Shown piece after piece: positions 16,819 through 25,403 of a stretch of DNA of 64,000 bases. The position numbers and the translations under genes were made by a program. The notes below the pieces were generated by a model, which saw nothing but the letters and a program-made list of their open reading frames with translations, was not told the DNA's origin and made no database searches. Numbering within the stretch: position 1 is the stretch's first letter; every line of letters begins with the position of its first letter. Source of the DNA: Nocardia nova SH22a (GTDB taxonomy: Bacteria; Actinomycetota; Actinomycetes; Mycobacteriales; Mycobacteriaceae); NCBI RefSeq assembly GCF_000523235.1, contig NZ_CP006850.1, forward strand, positions 7,192,001 to 7,256,000, read 5' to 3'.

Positions 16819-17304
16819 GTGCGGTACCCGACCACCGCCCAGGCCGTCTGGGACCTGTGGACCACCGCCGCCGGCATCGAGAAGTGGTGGGCGCCCGACG
16901 GTTTCACCGTCCACGTCGATCAGCTCGACCTGCGCCCCGGCGGCGAACTGGTCTACACGATGACCGCGACCGCCCCGGAGCAGATCGAATTCATGCGGTC
17001 CGCGGGCATGCCGCTGTCGACCGAGTCCCGCAAGACATTCACCGAGGTCGACGGTCCCGGCCGGCTCGCATACACGTCCCTGGCCGACTTCATTCCCGGC
17101 GTGGAGCCCTACGAGTTCCTCACCGTCGTGGACCTCGAGCCGACCGATGCCGGTGTCCGTGTGGTCATGACCGTCGACCGCATGCACGACGACGTCTGGA
17201 CCCAGCGCCTCACCCAGGGCCGGGCGAACGAGCTCGCCAACCTCGCGACCGTCGTCTCCGGCGGCTGGACGCCGGGCCGCACGCGCGCCACTCCCCCGGT
17301 GTGA
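16819..17304 (+). CDS. SRPBCC (AHSA1-like) protein, N-terminally truncated
   Basis: A START/Bet v1-fold protein related to activators of Hsp90 ATPase homologue 1. The segment YPTTAQAVWDLWTTAAGIEK is the helix after the first beta strand, and LRPGGELVYTMTA and DRMHDDVWTQRLTQGR are typical later parts. Only a GTG at 16819 is available as a start; it removes most of the first strand and has no clear ribosome site. It overlaps the upstream-coding part of the divergent ArsR-SRPBCC gene. Both starts appear lost in one event, so expression of either gene is doubtful. Confidence 0.7.
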   Translation: MRYPTTAQAVWDLWTTAAGIEKWWAPDGFTVHVDQLDLRPGGELVYTMTATAPEQIEFMRSAGMPLSTESRKTFTEVDGPGRLAYTSLADFIPGVEPYEFLTVVDLEPTDAGVRVVMTVDRMHDDVWTQRLTQGRANELANLATVVSGGWTPGRTRATPPV

Positions 17305-17367
17305 GCGTTCTGTGACTACCGGGCAACTACGGCGATAACCAGGGGAAATCTCCGCATATGAGGATCG

Positions 17368-18630
17368 ATGTCCTTCACTATGCGGTATCCGAGGTCGATG
17401 GGTCGGTGTGCAATGCGGGCAACAGTTGAAGCGATGGTTCCTGCGGGCGGGGCACACCGCGCCGGTGCGGCGTCCGTGCAGGATCTCGGCGCAATCATCA
17501 GCGCCGAGGTCGCGCCGTTGCCGGTCCGGCGGTGCACACCCCGCGAGGCGCTCGGCGCGACACTGGCGGCGCCAGTCTCGGCGGGCACCGCGATGCCCCG
17601 GGCCGACACCGCGGCCATGGACGGTTACGCGGTGAACGGCGACGGCCCGTTGTGGTTGCTGCGCTCGGAGGTTCGGGTCGCGGGGCGTAGCGGCGGGCGC
17701 GCGCTGGTCGAGGACTGCGCGGTCCGGATCGCCACGGGCGCGACCACTCCGCGGGGAACGACCGCGGTCCTGCGCGACGAACATGTCGTGCACACGCGGG
17801 CATCCGGAAGCGCGGCGATCGCGCTCGCCGCGGAGGCATCGTTCAAGGACGACACCCGTCGACGCGGTGAGTACTGGTCACAGGGGCAGGAATTGGTGGC
17901 GGCGGGCGCGGCGGTGTCGGCGGCGGTCGTGTCGGTGGCGACCAGCGCCGAATCGACTCAGCTGGCGGTGCGCGGACCGGTGCTGGCCGATGTGCTGCTC
18001 ACCGGTGACGAGATCCGGGCGGAGGGGCCGCTGGAATCGGGGCAGACGCGGGATTCGTTGTCGCCGGTATTGCCGGAGTTCTTGCGGGCCTGTGACATCG
18101 GCTGTAAGAGCGTGATCCATCTCGGTGACGATCCCGAGTTGTTGCGGGCCTGGTTCTGTGCGTCGCGGACGTCACCGCTGATGGTCGTCGTGGGTGGTAC
18201 CGGTCGCGGTGCCGCCGACCATCTGCGCGGAGTGCTGGACGAGTTGGGGGCGCGCATGATCATCGACGGTGTGGCGATGCGCCCCGGTGGTTCGCAGTTG
18301 CTGGCGGTGCTGCCGGACGGGCGTGTGGTGCTGTGCCTGCCAGGCAATCCGTTCGCCGCCATCGCCGCCGTGCTCGTCACCGGGCCCGCGATAGTCGACG
18401 CGCTCACCGCCCGCACCCCGCGCCCCCGACTGCAGGGCCGGATCGCGGGCCGCTTCACCGTCGATGCCCACCGGACCCGCGTCATCGCGGTGCGTCAGCT
18501 CACCGGCGGGGTGTGGCAGAGCATGGGTTCGCCACGGACCCCGCATCTGGCCGATCTTGTTGCCGCCCAGGCCTTGGCGCTGACCGTGCCCGTCGGCGGA
18601 TTGGCCGATCTCATCATGTTGCCGTGCTAG
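17368..18630 (+). CDS. MoeA-like molybdopterin molybdenumtransferase, divergent
   Basis: A protein of up to 420 residues with the MoeA domain order. AMDGYAVN, the hallmark of domain I, lies near residue 83; a middle region follows; then comes the MoCF/MogA-like domain with VVVGGTGRGAADHLRGVLDE and the loop CLPGNPFAAIAAV. The usual GDEI-RDSN motif is degenerate (TGDEIRAEGP...DSLSP), so it may be a specialised paralogue. Several starts are possible (ATG 17368, 17398, 17413), and none is decisive. Its 3' end overlaps the convergent uridine-kinase-like gene by 17 bases. The expected role is Mo insertion in cofactor synthesis. Confidence 0.8.
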   Translation: MSFTMRYPRSMGRCAMRATVEAMVPAGGAHRAGAASVQDLGAIISAEVAPLPVRRCTPREALGATLAAPVSAGTAMPRADTAAMDGYAVNGDGPLWLLRSEVRVAGRSGGRALVEDCAVRIATGATTPRGTTAVLRDEHVVHTRASGSAAIALAAEASFKDDTRRRGEYWSQGQELVAAGAAVSAAVVSVATSAESTQLAVRGPVLADVLLTGDEIRAEGPLESGQTRDSLSPVLPEFLRACDIGCKSVIHLGDDPELLRAWFCASRTSPLMVVVGGTGRGAADHLRGVLDELGARMIIDGVAMRPGGSQLLAVLPDGRVVLCLPGNPFAAIAAVLVTGPAIVDALTARTPRPRLQGRIAGRFTVDAHRTRVIAVRQLTGGVWQSMGSPRTPHLADLVAAQALALTVPVGGLADLIMLPC

Positions 18631-19306
18631 ATCGCCGCCCGAGCCGAGGGCCGTCGGTTCGCAACACCGGACTGTCCGGATCGCTGTTGTCGATCACGAT
18701 GTCGGCCAGGCCGATCGGCCCGATCTGCTCGAGGTAGATCCGATTCGCGGCGTGATAACGCTGCTCGTAGGCGATCGCCGCGGCCTCGGCGCCACCGAAA
18801 GCGGTTGCATCGCGCCGGATTCCACGCTCGCGCGCCGCCGCGAATTCGGTGTCCACGAACACCACGACGTCCCACGATCCGCGTCCCCGGCTCTGCAGGA
18901 AACTGCCGTCGACGACCAGTACGGCATCGGGCCGCGCGAGCGACGGCTCGTCGAAAACCCGAGCGTCGGTGGCCAGATCCATGACGCGGCTCCGATAACG
19001 GAGATCACCGCCGGGGCCCAGCGGGGTCAGCAGATCGCGGGCCAGGGCATCGAAATCGTAAGCGTCCTCGTAGTAGCCGCGCGCCGATGCGCGTCCCTGC
19101 CGGTATCGGTGTGCGCGCAGATGATGAAAGCCGTCCATGCTCACGTGAACCGCCTGGCGGCCGCGCGCCTCGACCTCCTCGGCGATCTCCCTCGCCCACG
19201 TCGTCTTCCCGGCCGCGGTGATCCCGTCCACCGCCACCCGGATCGGATGATCCGACCGAATCGACGTCAACCTGTCGACGACCTTCCGGCACACGTCCGC
19301 CCGCAT
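18614..19306 (-). CDS. Uridine kinase-like P-loop kinase
   Basis: A 230-residue nucleoside-kinase-like protein. Walker A is GITAAGKT (28-35), followed by VHVSMDGFHHLRAHRYRQGR, typical of uridine kinase/phosphoribulokinase folds, where the Asp and His contact substrate. The segment DAVLVVDGSFLQSR carries the second acidic motif. Proteins of this type in actinomycetes are annotated as uridine kinase, but the substrate has rarely been tested. It is monocistronic and converges with moeA. Confidence 0.85.
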   Translation of the reverse strand: MRADVCRKVVDRLTSIRSDHPIRVAVDGITAAGKTTWAREIAEEVEARGRQAVHVSMDGFHHLRAHRYRQGRASARGYYEDAYDFDALARDLLTPLGPGGDLRYRSRVMDLATDARVFDEPSLARPDAVLVVDGSFLQSRGRGSWDVVVFVDTEFAAARERGIRRDATAFGGAEAAAIAYEQRYHAANRIYLEQIGPIGLADIVIDNSDPDSPVLRTDGPRLGRRSSTAT

Positions 19307-19432
19307 GACAACCTCCCCACTCGCCCGACATCATAGGCAGCCGGGCACCCGAGCAGGCGATGAGTCGGCGCGCCCATACGGTCCGGCGACCGATTTCTCA
19401 TTCACCCGCTCCCAACACCCGATGTGGCTCGG

Positions 19433-19633
19433 TCAGGGCTGCGGTTCGTTCGCGTGTCTGCCCGGCGGCTCGTCGGCGCTGTACTCGTCGACCTGGGTCC
19501 AATATCCGGGCGCGTAGAACCGGGTGACCCCGGCGGCGCTCACCGCGAGGACCCCGCTCGGGCCGAAGGTGTAGCTGTAGCCCGCTCCGTAGTTCACGAC
19601 TGTCGAATCTGCGAGATATACCACGAAGGCCAT
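19433..19633 (-). CDS. Small hypothetical protein
   Basis: A 66-residue protein that I do not recognise. It begins MAFVVYLADSTVVNYGAGYS and ends with a polar, proline-rich tail. The pattern of short hydrophobic strands (TVVNYGAGYSYTFGPSGVLA, VTRFYAPGYW) looks like a small beta-rich fold rather than random sequence. It lies 22 bases upstream of the response-regulator stop region on the same strand, but is not part of that operon because the operon runs toward it. Confidence 0.5.
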   Translation of the reverse strand: MAFVVYLADSTVVNYGAGYSYTFGPSGVLAVSAAGVTRFYAPGYWTQVDEYSADEPPGRHANEPQP

Positions 19634-19655
19634 GTGACAAGGCTATCGCCGATGG

Positions 19656-20270
19656 CTAGATCCAGCCCTTCTCGCGGGCCCTGAGGGCGGCTTCGTAGCG
19701 GTTGGACACCCCGAGCTTGGTCATGGCGGAGGAGAGGTAGTTGCGGGTCGTACCCGGTGACAGGTGCGCGCGGCGGGCAATGTCCTCGACGGAGGCGCCG
19801 TCGAGGGCGTATTCGAGGACGTCGGCCTCGCGGGCGGTGAGCAGGGTGTCTCCGGCGCTGATGGCCTCCGCGGCCAGTTCGGGGTCGACATAGCGGCCGC
19901 CGCCGTGGACGGTGCGGATCACCTCGGCGAGGGTCGCCGCCGAGGTCGTCTTGGGCAGGAATCCACGAACTCCGGCGGCCAGGGCTCGTTTGAGATAGCC
20001 GGGGCGGCCGTGGCTGGTGACGATCAGGGTCTTCGCGCCCGGGGTCAGGCGCTGCAGTTCGACGGCGGTGTCGATACCGTCGATGCCGGGCATCTGCAGA
20101 TCGATGACGGCCACGGGAATGTCGTCGCCGGTGCGGCGTTTCCAGGCGGCGAGCAGTTCTTCACCGGAACCCACGTGGCCGACGACCTCAAGATCGGATT
20201 CGAGATCGAGCATTGTCGCCAATGCGGTCCGGACGAGGGTTTCGTCATCGGCGAGCAATACGGGAATCAT
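19656..20270 (-). CDS. NarL/LuxR family response regulator
   Basis: A 204-residue two-component regulator. In the receiver domain Asp8-Asp9 form the acidic pocket, Asp57 (VIDLQMPG) is the phospho-acceptor, Ser86 (VTSHG) is the switch and Lys107 (LPKTTS) completes the site. A LuxR-type HTH occupies about 142-204 (LTAREADVLEYALDGASVED). ATG 20270 has GGAGG five bases upstream and overlaps the kinase stop (ATGA). It is the last gene of the ABC-exporter/two-component operon and probably controls it. Confidence 0.92.
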   Translation of the reverse strand: MIPVLLADDETLVRTALATMLDLESDLEVVGHVGSGEELLAAWKRRTGDDIPVAVIDLQMPGIDGIDTAVELQRLTPGAKTLIVTSHGRPGYLKRALAAGVRGFLPKTTSAATLAEVIRTVHGGGRYVDPELAAEAISAGDTLLTAREADVLEYALDGASVEDIARRAHLSPGTTRNYLSSAMTKLGVSNRYEAALRAREKGWI

Positions 20271-21409
20271 GTCTGCCTCCAACGGATTTCGAGGATGAAC
20301 TCATCCGTCGACTCGCCGGTGTCCAGGGTCGCACCGAGGGGAGCGAGCCGTTCGGCCAGACCGCGTAGCCCGGACCGCTCGCCGAAGGTGCCGTCCGGCC
20401 GGTCGTTGCGCAGGGACATCCCCGCATCGCCCAGGGCCAGCACCGCCGAGGACGCCGAGGAGTGCTCGACGATATTGGTCGTCCCCTCGCGCACCACCCA
20501 CGCCGCGGCCTCATAATAATGCGCCGGAACGGATTCCGGGTCGCCCTCGACGGTGAGTTCGCAGCCGACGGCCGACAGCACCGAACGCGCGCCCGCCACT
20601 TCACTTTTCAGATCGATGCTGCGGTAACCGCGGACCAGTTCGCGCATCTGCCCCATCGATTCGACGGCGAGAGTCTTGACCTCGTCCATCTCCCGCACCG
20701 CCCGATCGCCGTCACCGGATTTCGACAGGGCAACCGCCAGTTCACTTTTCACCGCGATAGCGGAGAAGCCGCGACCCACGACATCGTGCAGATCCCGCGC
20801 GAAACGCAGCCGCTCCTCGGCCACTTTCAGCTCGGCCTCGACCACCTTCGCACGATCCAGATCCTCGACGACCCGCAGTCCCCACACGGTCAGCAGCGTC
20901 GTGCCGACGACGAAGACGCCGAAGGCCAGGGTCACCCCAGCGGTCGCGAATTTTGCCAGCGGCGACGAACCGAAAACGAGTCCGGTGGCCAGGCTCAGCA
21001 CCACCACCGCCCACCACCGGTACCGGATGAACGGCACGATGGAGAACATGGCGAGTACCGCCACGCAGACACCGGCCGGGCGCACGTGGTCGAGGACCGA
21101 TTCGTTCGTGACCGTCCCGGCGAGGACGGCGTAGGCGACCCACACCCCGGCCAGGATCGTCACGGCGGCAGGACGTACCCACCGCCGTGACACCGCGTTC
21201 GGCGACAGTGCGAACTCGGGTTGTTCCTCCATCGCGGCCACGGCCGCGAGACCGGCGACCACGTTCGCGGCCGCCGACCACCACGACCGCGTCCCGATCG
21301 TCATGGCCACGGCCAGGATGACCACAGCGGCCTCGAGGGTGACCCGGCTGTAGAGCCGGAACTTGGCCGCCCCCGACAGCGCGTGCCACCAGTCCCGTAC
21401 GCCGCTCAA
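20267..21409 (-). CDS. DesK/NarX-type sensor histidine kinase
   Basis: A 380-residue membrane sensor kinase with five or six hydrophobic segments over residues 22-175. The HisKA_3 dimerisation domain follows, with phospho-acceptor His208 in FARDLHDVVGRGFS. The C-terminal ATPase domain contains AAWVVREGTTNIVEHSSAS (N-box) and GLRGLAERLAPLGA (G-box). There is no large extracellular domain, as in DesK- or LiaS-like envelope sensors. I used TTG 21409, which overlaps the permease stop (TTGA). An ATG at 21466 would extend it by 19 residues into the permease gene. Confidence 0.88.
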   Translation of the reverse strand: MSGVRDWWHALSGAAKFRLYSRVTLEAAVVILAVAMTIGTRSWWSAAANVVAGLAAVAAMEEQPEFALSPNAVSRRWVRPAAVTILAGVWVAYAVLAGTVTNESVLDHVRPAGVCVAVLAMFSIVPFIRYRWWAVVVLSLATGLVFGSSPLAKFATAGVTLAFGVFVVGTTLLTVWGLRVVEDLDRAKVVEAELKVAEERLRFARDLHDVVGRGFSAIAVKSELAVALSKSGDGDRAVREMDEVKTLAVESMGQMRELVRGYRSIDLKSEVAGARSVLSAVGCELTVEGDPESVPAHYYEAAAWVVREGTTNIVEHSSASSAVLALGDAGMSLRNDRPDGTFGERSGLRGLAERLAPLGATLDTGESTDEFILEIRWRQT

Positions 21410-22206
21410 CCGCGGTCGTCCCAGCGAAAACTCGTGCGGGTCAGCGCGAATGCCAGGGCCGTCCATATCGCCAGTGTGGCAAACGGCCGGCCGAGTTCGC
21501 CGAAGACGTCGGTGAAGCCGAGGGCGACGTCCGCCGTGCCGACTGCCGGTGTGCCGGAAACACCGAGGTGGACGAGGTCGGAGATGGCGGCGAACGGTGT
21601 CCAGTCGGCCAGGTCGGCCAGCCGGTCGGGAAGGGCGTTCCGGATGGACGCGAGGCCCAGCATCGCGACGGTCATCACCGGCAGGGAGGTGATCTGGGCG
21701 GCCTCGGCGTTCTTCGTCACCGCACTGGTCGCCAGCGCGAGCAGGGTGAACACGACGATTCCGCCCAGCACGGCGAGCACGATCGCCAACGCGTTGACCG
21801 GGGCCGGAGCACCGGTCCCGTACACGACCGCGGCGACCACCAAGGTGGAGGCCAGTGTCAGCAGCGCACCGGGAACGGCGGGAGCCGTCAGGATCTGCCA
21901 GTCGGCGGCCTCTCCGGTGCGCAATCGCTTCAGCACACCTTCGCCTCGGCGGGTGGTGACCATCGAGAGCACCGAGTAGTACTGTACGAAAAGCACGGCG
22001 ACCAGGATGATCAACTCGAATGTCCGGGCCGCGATCGCCGTCGTGGGCGCCTGATGCCGGGTCACCACGAAATACGTGGCGAGCGATATCCCGACCGGAA
22101 AGAAGAGGCCCATCCAGACCAGTGTCTTGTTGCGCCGGAACTGCAGGTACTCGGCCCTCGCCAGCGCTCTGAGCGGGTGCGGGGCGGGGGTCACGGCGGT
22201 GGTCAT
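21406..22206 (-). CDS. ABC-2 type transporter permease
   Basis: A 266-residue membrane protein with six hydrophobic segments. The N-terminal ARAEYLQFRRNKTLVWMGLF and the later TTRRGEGVLKRLRTGE are typical of ABC-2 exporter permeases. It overlaps the ATPase gene upstream (ATGA at 22203-22206) and the kinase gene downstream. With the ATPase it forms an exporter, probably for an antimicrobial or membrane-active compound sensed by the adjacent kinase. Confidence 0.88.
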   Translation of the reverse strand: MTTAVTPAPHPLRALARAEYLQFRRNKTLVWMGLFFPVGISLATYFVVTRHQAPTTAIAARTFELIILVAVLFVQYYSVLSMVTTRRGEGVLKRLRTGEAADWQILTAPAVPGALLTLASTLVVAAVVYGTGAPAPVNALAIVLAVLGGIVVFTLLALATSAVTKNAEAAQITSLPVMTVAMLGLASIRNALPDRLADLADWTPFAAISDLVHLGVSGTPAVGTADVALGFTDVFGELGRPFATLAIWTALAFALTRTSFRWDDRG

Positions 22207-23198
22207 CGTGCTGCTCCGATCAGTTCGGGGGTGGTGGCCGATTCGTTGGCGATGTCCAGGAAGACCGATTCCAGGGAGGCGGCGCGCGCTTCGAGTCCGC
22301 CGAGTCGCAGGCCGTGCTCACGCGCCCAGCCGAGCAGTTCGGACAGATGGCCCTGCAGGTCGTGAGTGCTGACGGTGACGCGGGCCTGTGCGTCGATCCG
22401 CGCGGAACGCAGCGGCGGCAACGGCAGGCCCGGATGGTCGAAGACGATCCGCGAGGGATATCCGTCGACGAGTTCGCGGAGCGTGCCCGTCTGCGCGATC
22501 TCGCCCTTGTGCATGATCGCGATCCGGTCGGCCAGCGCTTCGGCCTCGTCCAGATAGTGCGTGGTGAGCACCATGGTCACTCCGGACGATTTCAGATCGG
22601 CGAGCAGTTGCCACGCACCGCGGCGGGTCTCCGGATCGAGCCCGGTGGTGGGTTCGTCGAGAAACAGCAACCGGGGCCGGCCCAGCAGCGCGCACGCCAT
22701 ATCGACTCGGCGCTGTTCCCCACCCGAGAGCGAACCGACCCGGACATCGGCGCGATCACTCAGATCCACTTGTGCGAGAACGGATTCGGTGTCGGCGGGG
22801 TCGGAGCACGTCCCGTGCCACATAGCGAGCGTCTCGGCGACGGTGAGTTCGGCGGGCAGCCCGCCGGACTGCAACATCATTCCCACCTGCGGCCGGACCC
22901 GAGCCCGATCCCGGTGCGGATCGAGACCGAAGACCTCGACTCCGCCGCCCGAAGGAGCCACCAGCCCCTCCAGCATGTCGAGCGTGGAGGTCTTGCCCGC
23001 GCCGTTGGTGCCCAGCAACGCGAACACCTCCCCCTCCGCGACCCGCAGATCCACTCCGCGCACCGCCTCGAACGTGGTCTTGCCACGGCCGTAGACCCGG
23101 CGCAGGCCACGCGCCACGAGCACATCGGACGACGGCCGCGCGGGATCGTGGTCGCGCGGTCTGCGGAAAGCCGGAAGTTTCCGAATCACACTGTTCAT
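22203..23198 (-). CDS. ABC exporter ATP-binding subunit
   Basis: A 331-residue ATPase. Walker A is GTNGAGKT (63-70), the signature LSGGE (157-161) and Walker B LLFLDEPTTGLD (177-188), with the switch His in LTTHYLDEAE. The C-terminal 80 residues resemble the extra domain of exporter ATPases. ATG 23198 is used; the in-frame longer version from 23270 adds residues that do not look conserved. It is the first gene of the four-gene exporter/two-component operon. Confidence 0.9.
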   Translation of the reverse strand: MNSVIRKLPAFRRPRDHDPARPSSDVLVARGLRRVYGRGKTTFEAVRGVDLRVAEGEVFALLGTNGAGKTSTLDMLEGLVAPSGGGVEVFGLDPHRDRARVRPQVGMMLQSGGLPAELTVAETLAMWHGTCSDPADTESVLAQVDLSDRADVRVGSLSGGEQRRVDMACALLGRPRLLFLDEPTTGLDPETRRGAWQLLADLKSSGVTMVLTTHYLDEAEALADRIAIMHKGEIAQTGTLRELVDGYPSRIVFDHPGLPLPPLRSARIDAQARVTVSTHDLQGHLSELLGWAREHGLRLGGLEARAASLESVFLDIANESATTPELIGAAR

Positions 23199-23321
23199 GC
23201 CTTCTACTGTCGAAGACACGATGCGCGGCCGGTAGTAAGCGCAGTCACCGAAGCCCGGCGGGTTCCTCATGGCCCGGTGATGACAAAAGTCACCACGGCA
23301 CGGGCCGCTGCCGCCTGCGGC

Positions 23322-24044
23322 TCACCCCAGCCCGGTCACGATCGGCGGCGCGTCGGCTCCCACTCGCAACGATTCGAGGAACAGCACGATCGTCGCGGCG
23401 ACGGAGCGGTGCGCGACATCGTTGAGTACGTCGTGGCGGCCGCCCTGTACGAGGCGCACATCGGTACGCGCTGCCCGGTCGTATACGTCGAGGGCCGACG
23501 CGAGCGGGGTGACGCGGTCGTCGGTGCCGTGCAACGCGAGCGTCGGCAGGTCTCCCCCGACGGCGACCGTGTCCCACGGCAGCGACGAGGCTATCGCTCC
23601 GCGGGCGAACTCCTCGTCTTCGGAGATCACCGCGCGGTGTACCGGGCAGGCGGTGCGAGCGTCGACCTCGTCGGCCCATTCGCCCACGGACGAGTGAGTC
23701 CCCGGGAGCGCGATCGCCGCCAGCACAACGCCTTCCACGGGCAGCTCCGATGCGAACCGTGTCGCGAGCGCGGCGCCACTGTCCGAGCCGAGCAGCACCC
23801 GGGGCGCGGGCAGGGAGTCGTCGGCGAGCAGTTCTTCGACGGCGGCGCGGGCGGAGTCGATGTTCCCGAGGTCCACCCGCGCGTACCGCACCCGATATCC
23901 GTCGGCGGATATCCGGCGGCCGAGTCGCGCGTACGACGCGGCGGTCTCACCGCGTCCGGGCAGGAGGACGACGGTGCCGCGCGGTGTGGCGCCCTCGGGT
24001 TCGTTCCAGGCGCCGACAGCCGGGTGTGCCCGCGTGGTGGTCAT
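23322..24044 (-). CDS. Alpha/beta hydrolase with Asp at the nucleophile elbow
   Basis: A 240-residue alpha/beta-hydrolase. After the strand VVLLPGRGE (oxyanion loop) comes the elbow LLGSDSGAAL at 84-93. In the usual G-x-S-x-G alignment the central residue is Asp88, as in haloalkane dehalogenases and epoxide hydrolases, though Ser89 could serve instead. The acid GTDDRVTP and the His of GGRHDVLND follow. It is the last gene of the 11-gene operon, overlapping the cupin gene by ATGA. It may hydrolyse an ester, thioester or similar intermediate. Confidence 0.8.
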   Translation of the reverse strand: MTTTRAHPAVGAWNEPEGATPRGTVVLLPGRGETAASYARLGRRISADGYRVRYARVDLGNIDSARAAVEELLADDSLPAPRVLLGSDSGAALATRFASELPVEGVVLAAIALPGTHSSVGEWADEVDARTACPVHRAVISEDEEFARGAIASSLPWDTVAVGGDLPTLALHGTDDRVTPLASALDVYDRAARTDVRLVQGGRHDVLNDVAHRSVAATIVLFLESLRVGADAPPIVTGLG

Positions 24045-24634
24045 TCGCTCGCTCCTTCCGCCCAGGCGGATGTGAACCAGTGCACCGCACCGGTTTCCGG
24101 GTTGTAGGACCGGCGCGGAAGGGTTCCGATATCCGCGCCGTACACGTGAATTCCGATGACCGGCTCATCGCCGCCGCAGCGCACCTGGTGGACGTCGTCG
24201 TCGGTGGTGCAGCACACCGTCACCTGGCCGGTGGACCACTGCGAGGTGCCCTCCTCGACCAGGGGCACGCCCTCGGCCGACGGTTTGCGGAACCGTGTCT
24301 CGATCTCGATGCCGCGGTGGATTCCCACCACACCCCAGGTTTCGTGACCGTGCACCGGGGTCCCCTGGCCGACATTCCACACCGCGCTCGCGATGGAGAA
24401 GGCGCCCTCGGGGTCCACGTGCAGCGGGTACATCACGTAGTGGTCGGGGTCGGGACGCGTCTTGTCCGCGGGCAGGTCGAGTCCGGCGGACAGGACGGTG
24501 GCGAGTTCGTCGCGGATGGCGGCGGTCAGCGTGCGCTCGTCGGGAATGTCGGTGATCAGGCGCGCGACGGTGTCGGCGAAAACCGCCAACTCGGGTACGC
24601 CGGTCTGCACCGGGACGATCGGAGGTCTGGTCAT
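24041..24634 (-). CDS. Cysteine-dioxygenase-like cupin (thiol dioxygenase family)
   Basis: A 197-residue cupin. GTPVHGHETWGVVGIHRG (91-108) gives His95 and His97, and DDDVHQVRCGGDEPVIGIHV gives His149, completing a three-His iron site as in bacterial cysteine or 3-mercaptopropionate dioxygenases. These enzymes oxidise thiols to sulfinates. ATG 24634 follows AGGAG at five bases. It is co-translated with the hydrolase gene and lies downstream of CoA-transferase and hydratase genes. The thiol substrate is not determinable. Confidence 0.78.
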   Translation of the reverse strand: MTRPPIVPVQTGVPELAVFADTVARLITDIPDERTLTAAIRDELATVLSAGLDLPADKTRPDPDHYVMYPLHVDPEGAFSIASAVWNVGQGTPVHGHETWGVVGIHRGIEIETRFRKPSAEGVPLVEEGTSQWSTGQVTVCCTTDDDVHQVRCGGDEPVIGIHVYGADIGTLPRRSYNPETGAVHWFTSAWAEGASE

Positions 24635-24704
24635 TGCGACTCCTGTTCTTGTGCGGGACAACGCATTCGGCCGCACGGACGACCTGCTGCGCATCGGTCG
24701 GTCA

Positions 24705-25403
24705 TCACCTCTGCGCACCCGACAGGACGTGGCGCCGGTAGGCGATGAGGCGGTCGTGCAAACCGGGCGCGGCCACGGATCGGGTCAGCGCGGCGAGAGC
24801 GGCGTCGGCGTCGTGCACCGGCCGCGACTCGGCCAGCAGCGCGGGCCGGGTCGCCGGATCGATGTGCGCCCAGGCGTCGAGGATCCCGGGGAGAGCGTCC
24901 GGCGTGCCGGTCACCAGCCCGCCCGCGGCCGCGGCGGGCACCGTGGCACCGCCCAGGAATGTCGCGGGATCGGCGACGGCACGCAGCCGGGCGGCGCCGA
25001 GAATCACGCCGAAACGCGCTCCGGGAAAGGCGAATCGGGCATCCGGTCCGGCGAGCCGATGATCGCAGGCCGCGACCAGATCCGCCCCGGCGCCGACCGC
25101 ACTGCCCTCCACCACGGCCACCGTCGGATACGGGGCGGCGGCCAGCCGTTCGAGGAGCAGCCCGATCCGCAGGAAGCGATGCGCGAGCGAGGCATCGGAT
25201 TCGCGGGACAGTCCGGCCAGATCGAACCCGGCGGCGAAGTGTCGCCGATTACCTTCCAGCACAAGTACTTCCGGGTGAATCACCGCCGCTTCGTCGAGGA
25301 CATCGTGCAGGGCCTCGACGAGTGCGGGCGACAATGCGTTGGCGGCCTCCGGCCGGTCGAACCGGACCCGCCAGACCGCGTCGCGCCGGACGGCGAGGGT
25401 CAC
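24705..25403 (-). CDS. Enoyl-CoA hydratase/isomerase family protein
   Basis: A 232-residue crotonase-fold protein. The oxyanion-hole segments are visible as NRRHFAAGFDLAGLS and EGSAVGAGADLVAACDHRLA. The catalytic Glu positions are not obvious (GARFGVILGAARL replaces the common GLxPxxGGxxRL), so it may not be a classical hydratase. It starts at GTG 25403, overlapping the CoA-transferase stop (GTGA); two GTG codons further upstream are alternatives. It acts on a CoA thioester, in keeping with the neighbouring CaiB-type transferase. Confidence 0.82.
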   Translation of the reverse strand: MTLAVRRDAVWRVRFDRPEAANALSPALVEALHDVLDEAAVIHPEVLVLEGNRRHFAAGFDLAGLSRESDASLAHRFLRIGLLLERLAAAPYPTVAVVEGSAVGAGADLVAACDHRLAGPDARFAFPGARFGVILGAARLRAVADPATFLGGATVPAAAAGGLVTGTPDALPGILDAWAHIDPATRPALLAESRPVHDADAALAALTRSVAAPGLHDRLIAYRRHVLSGAQR

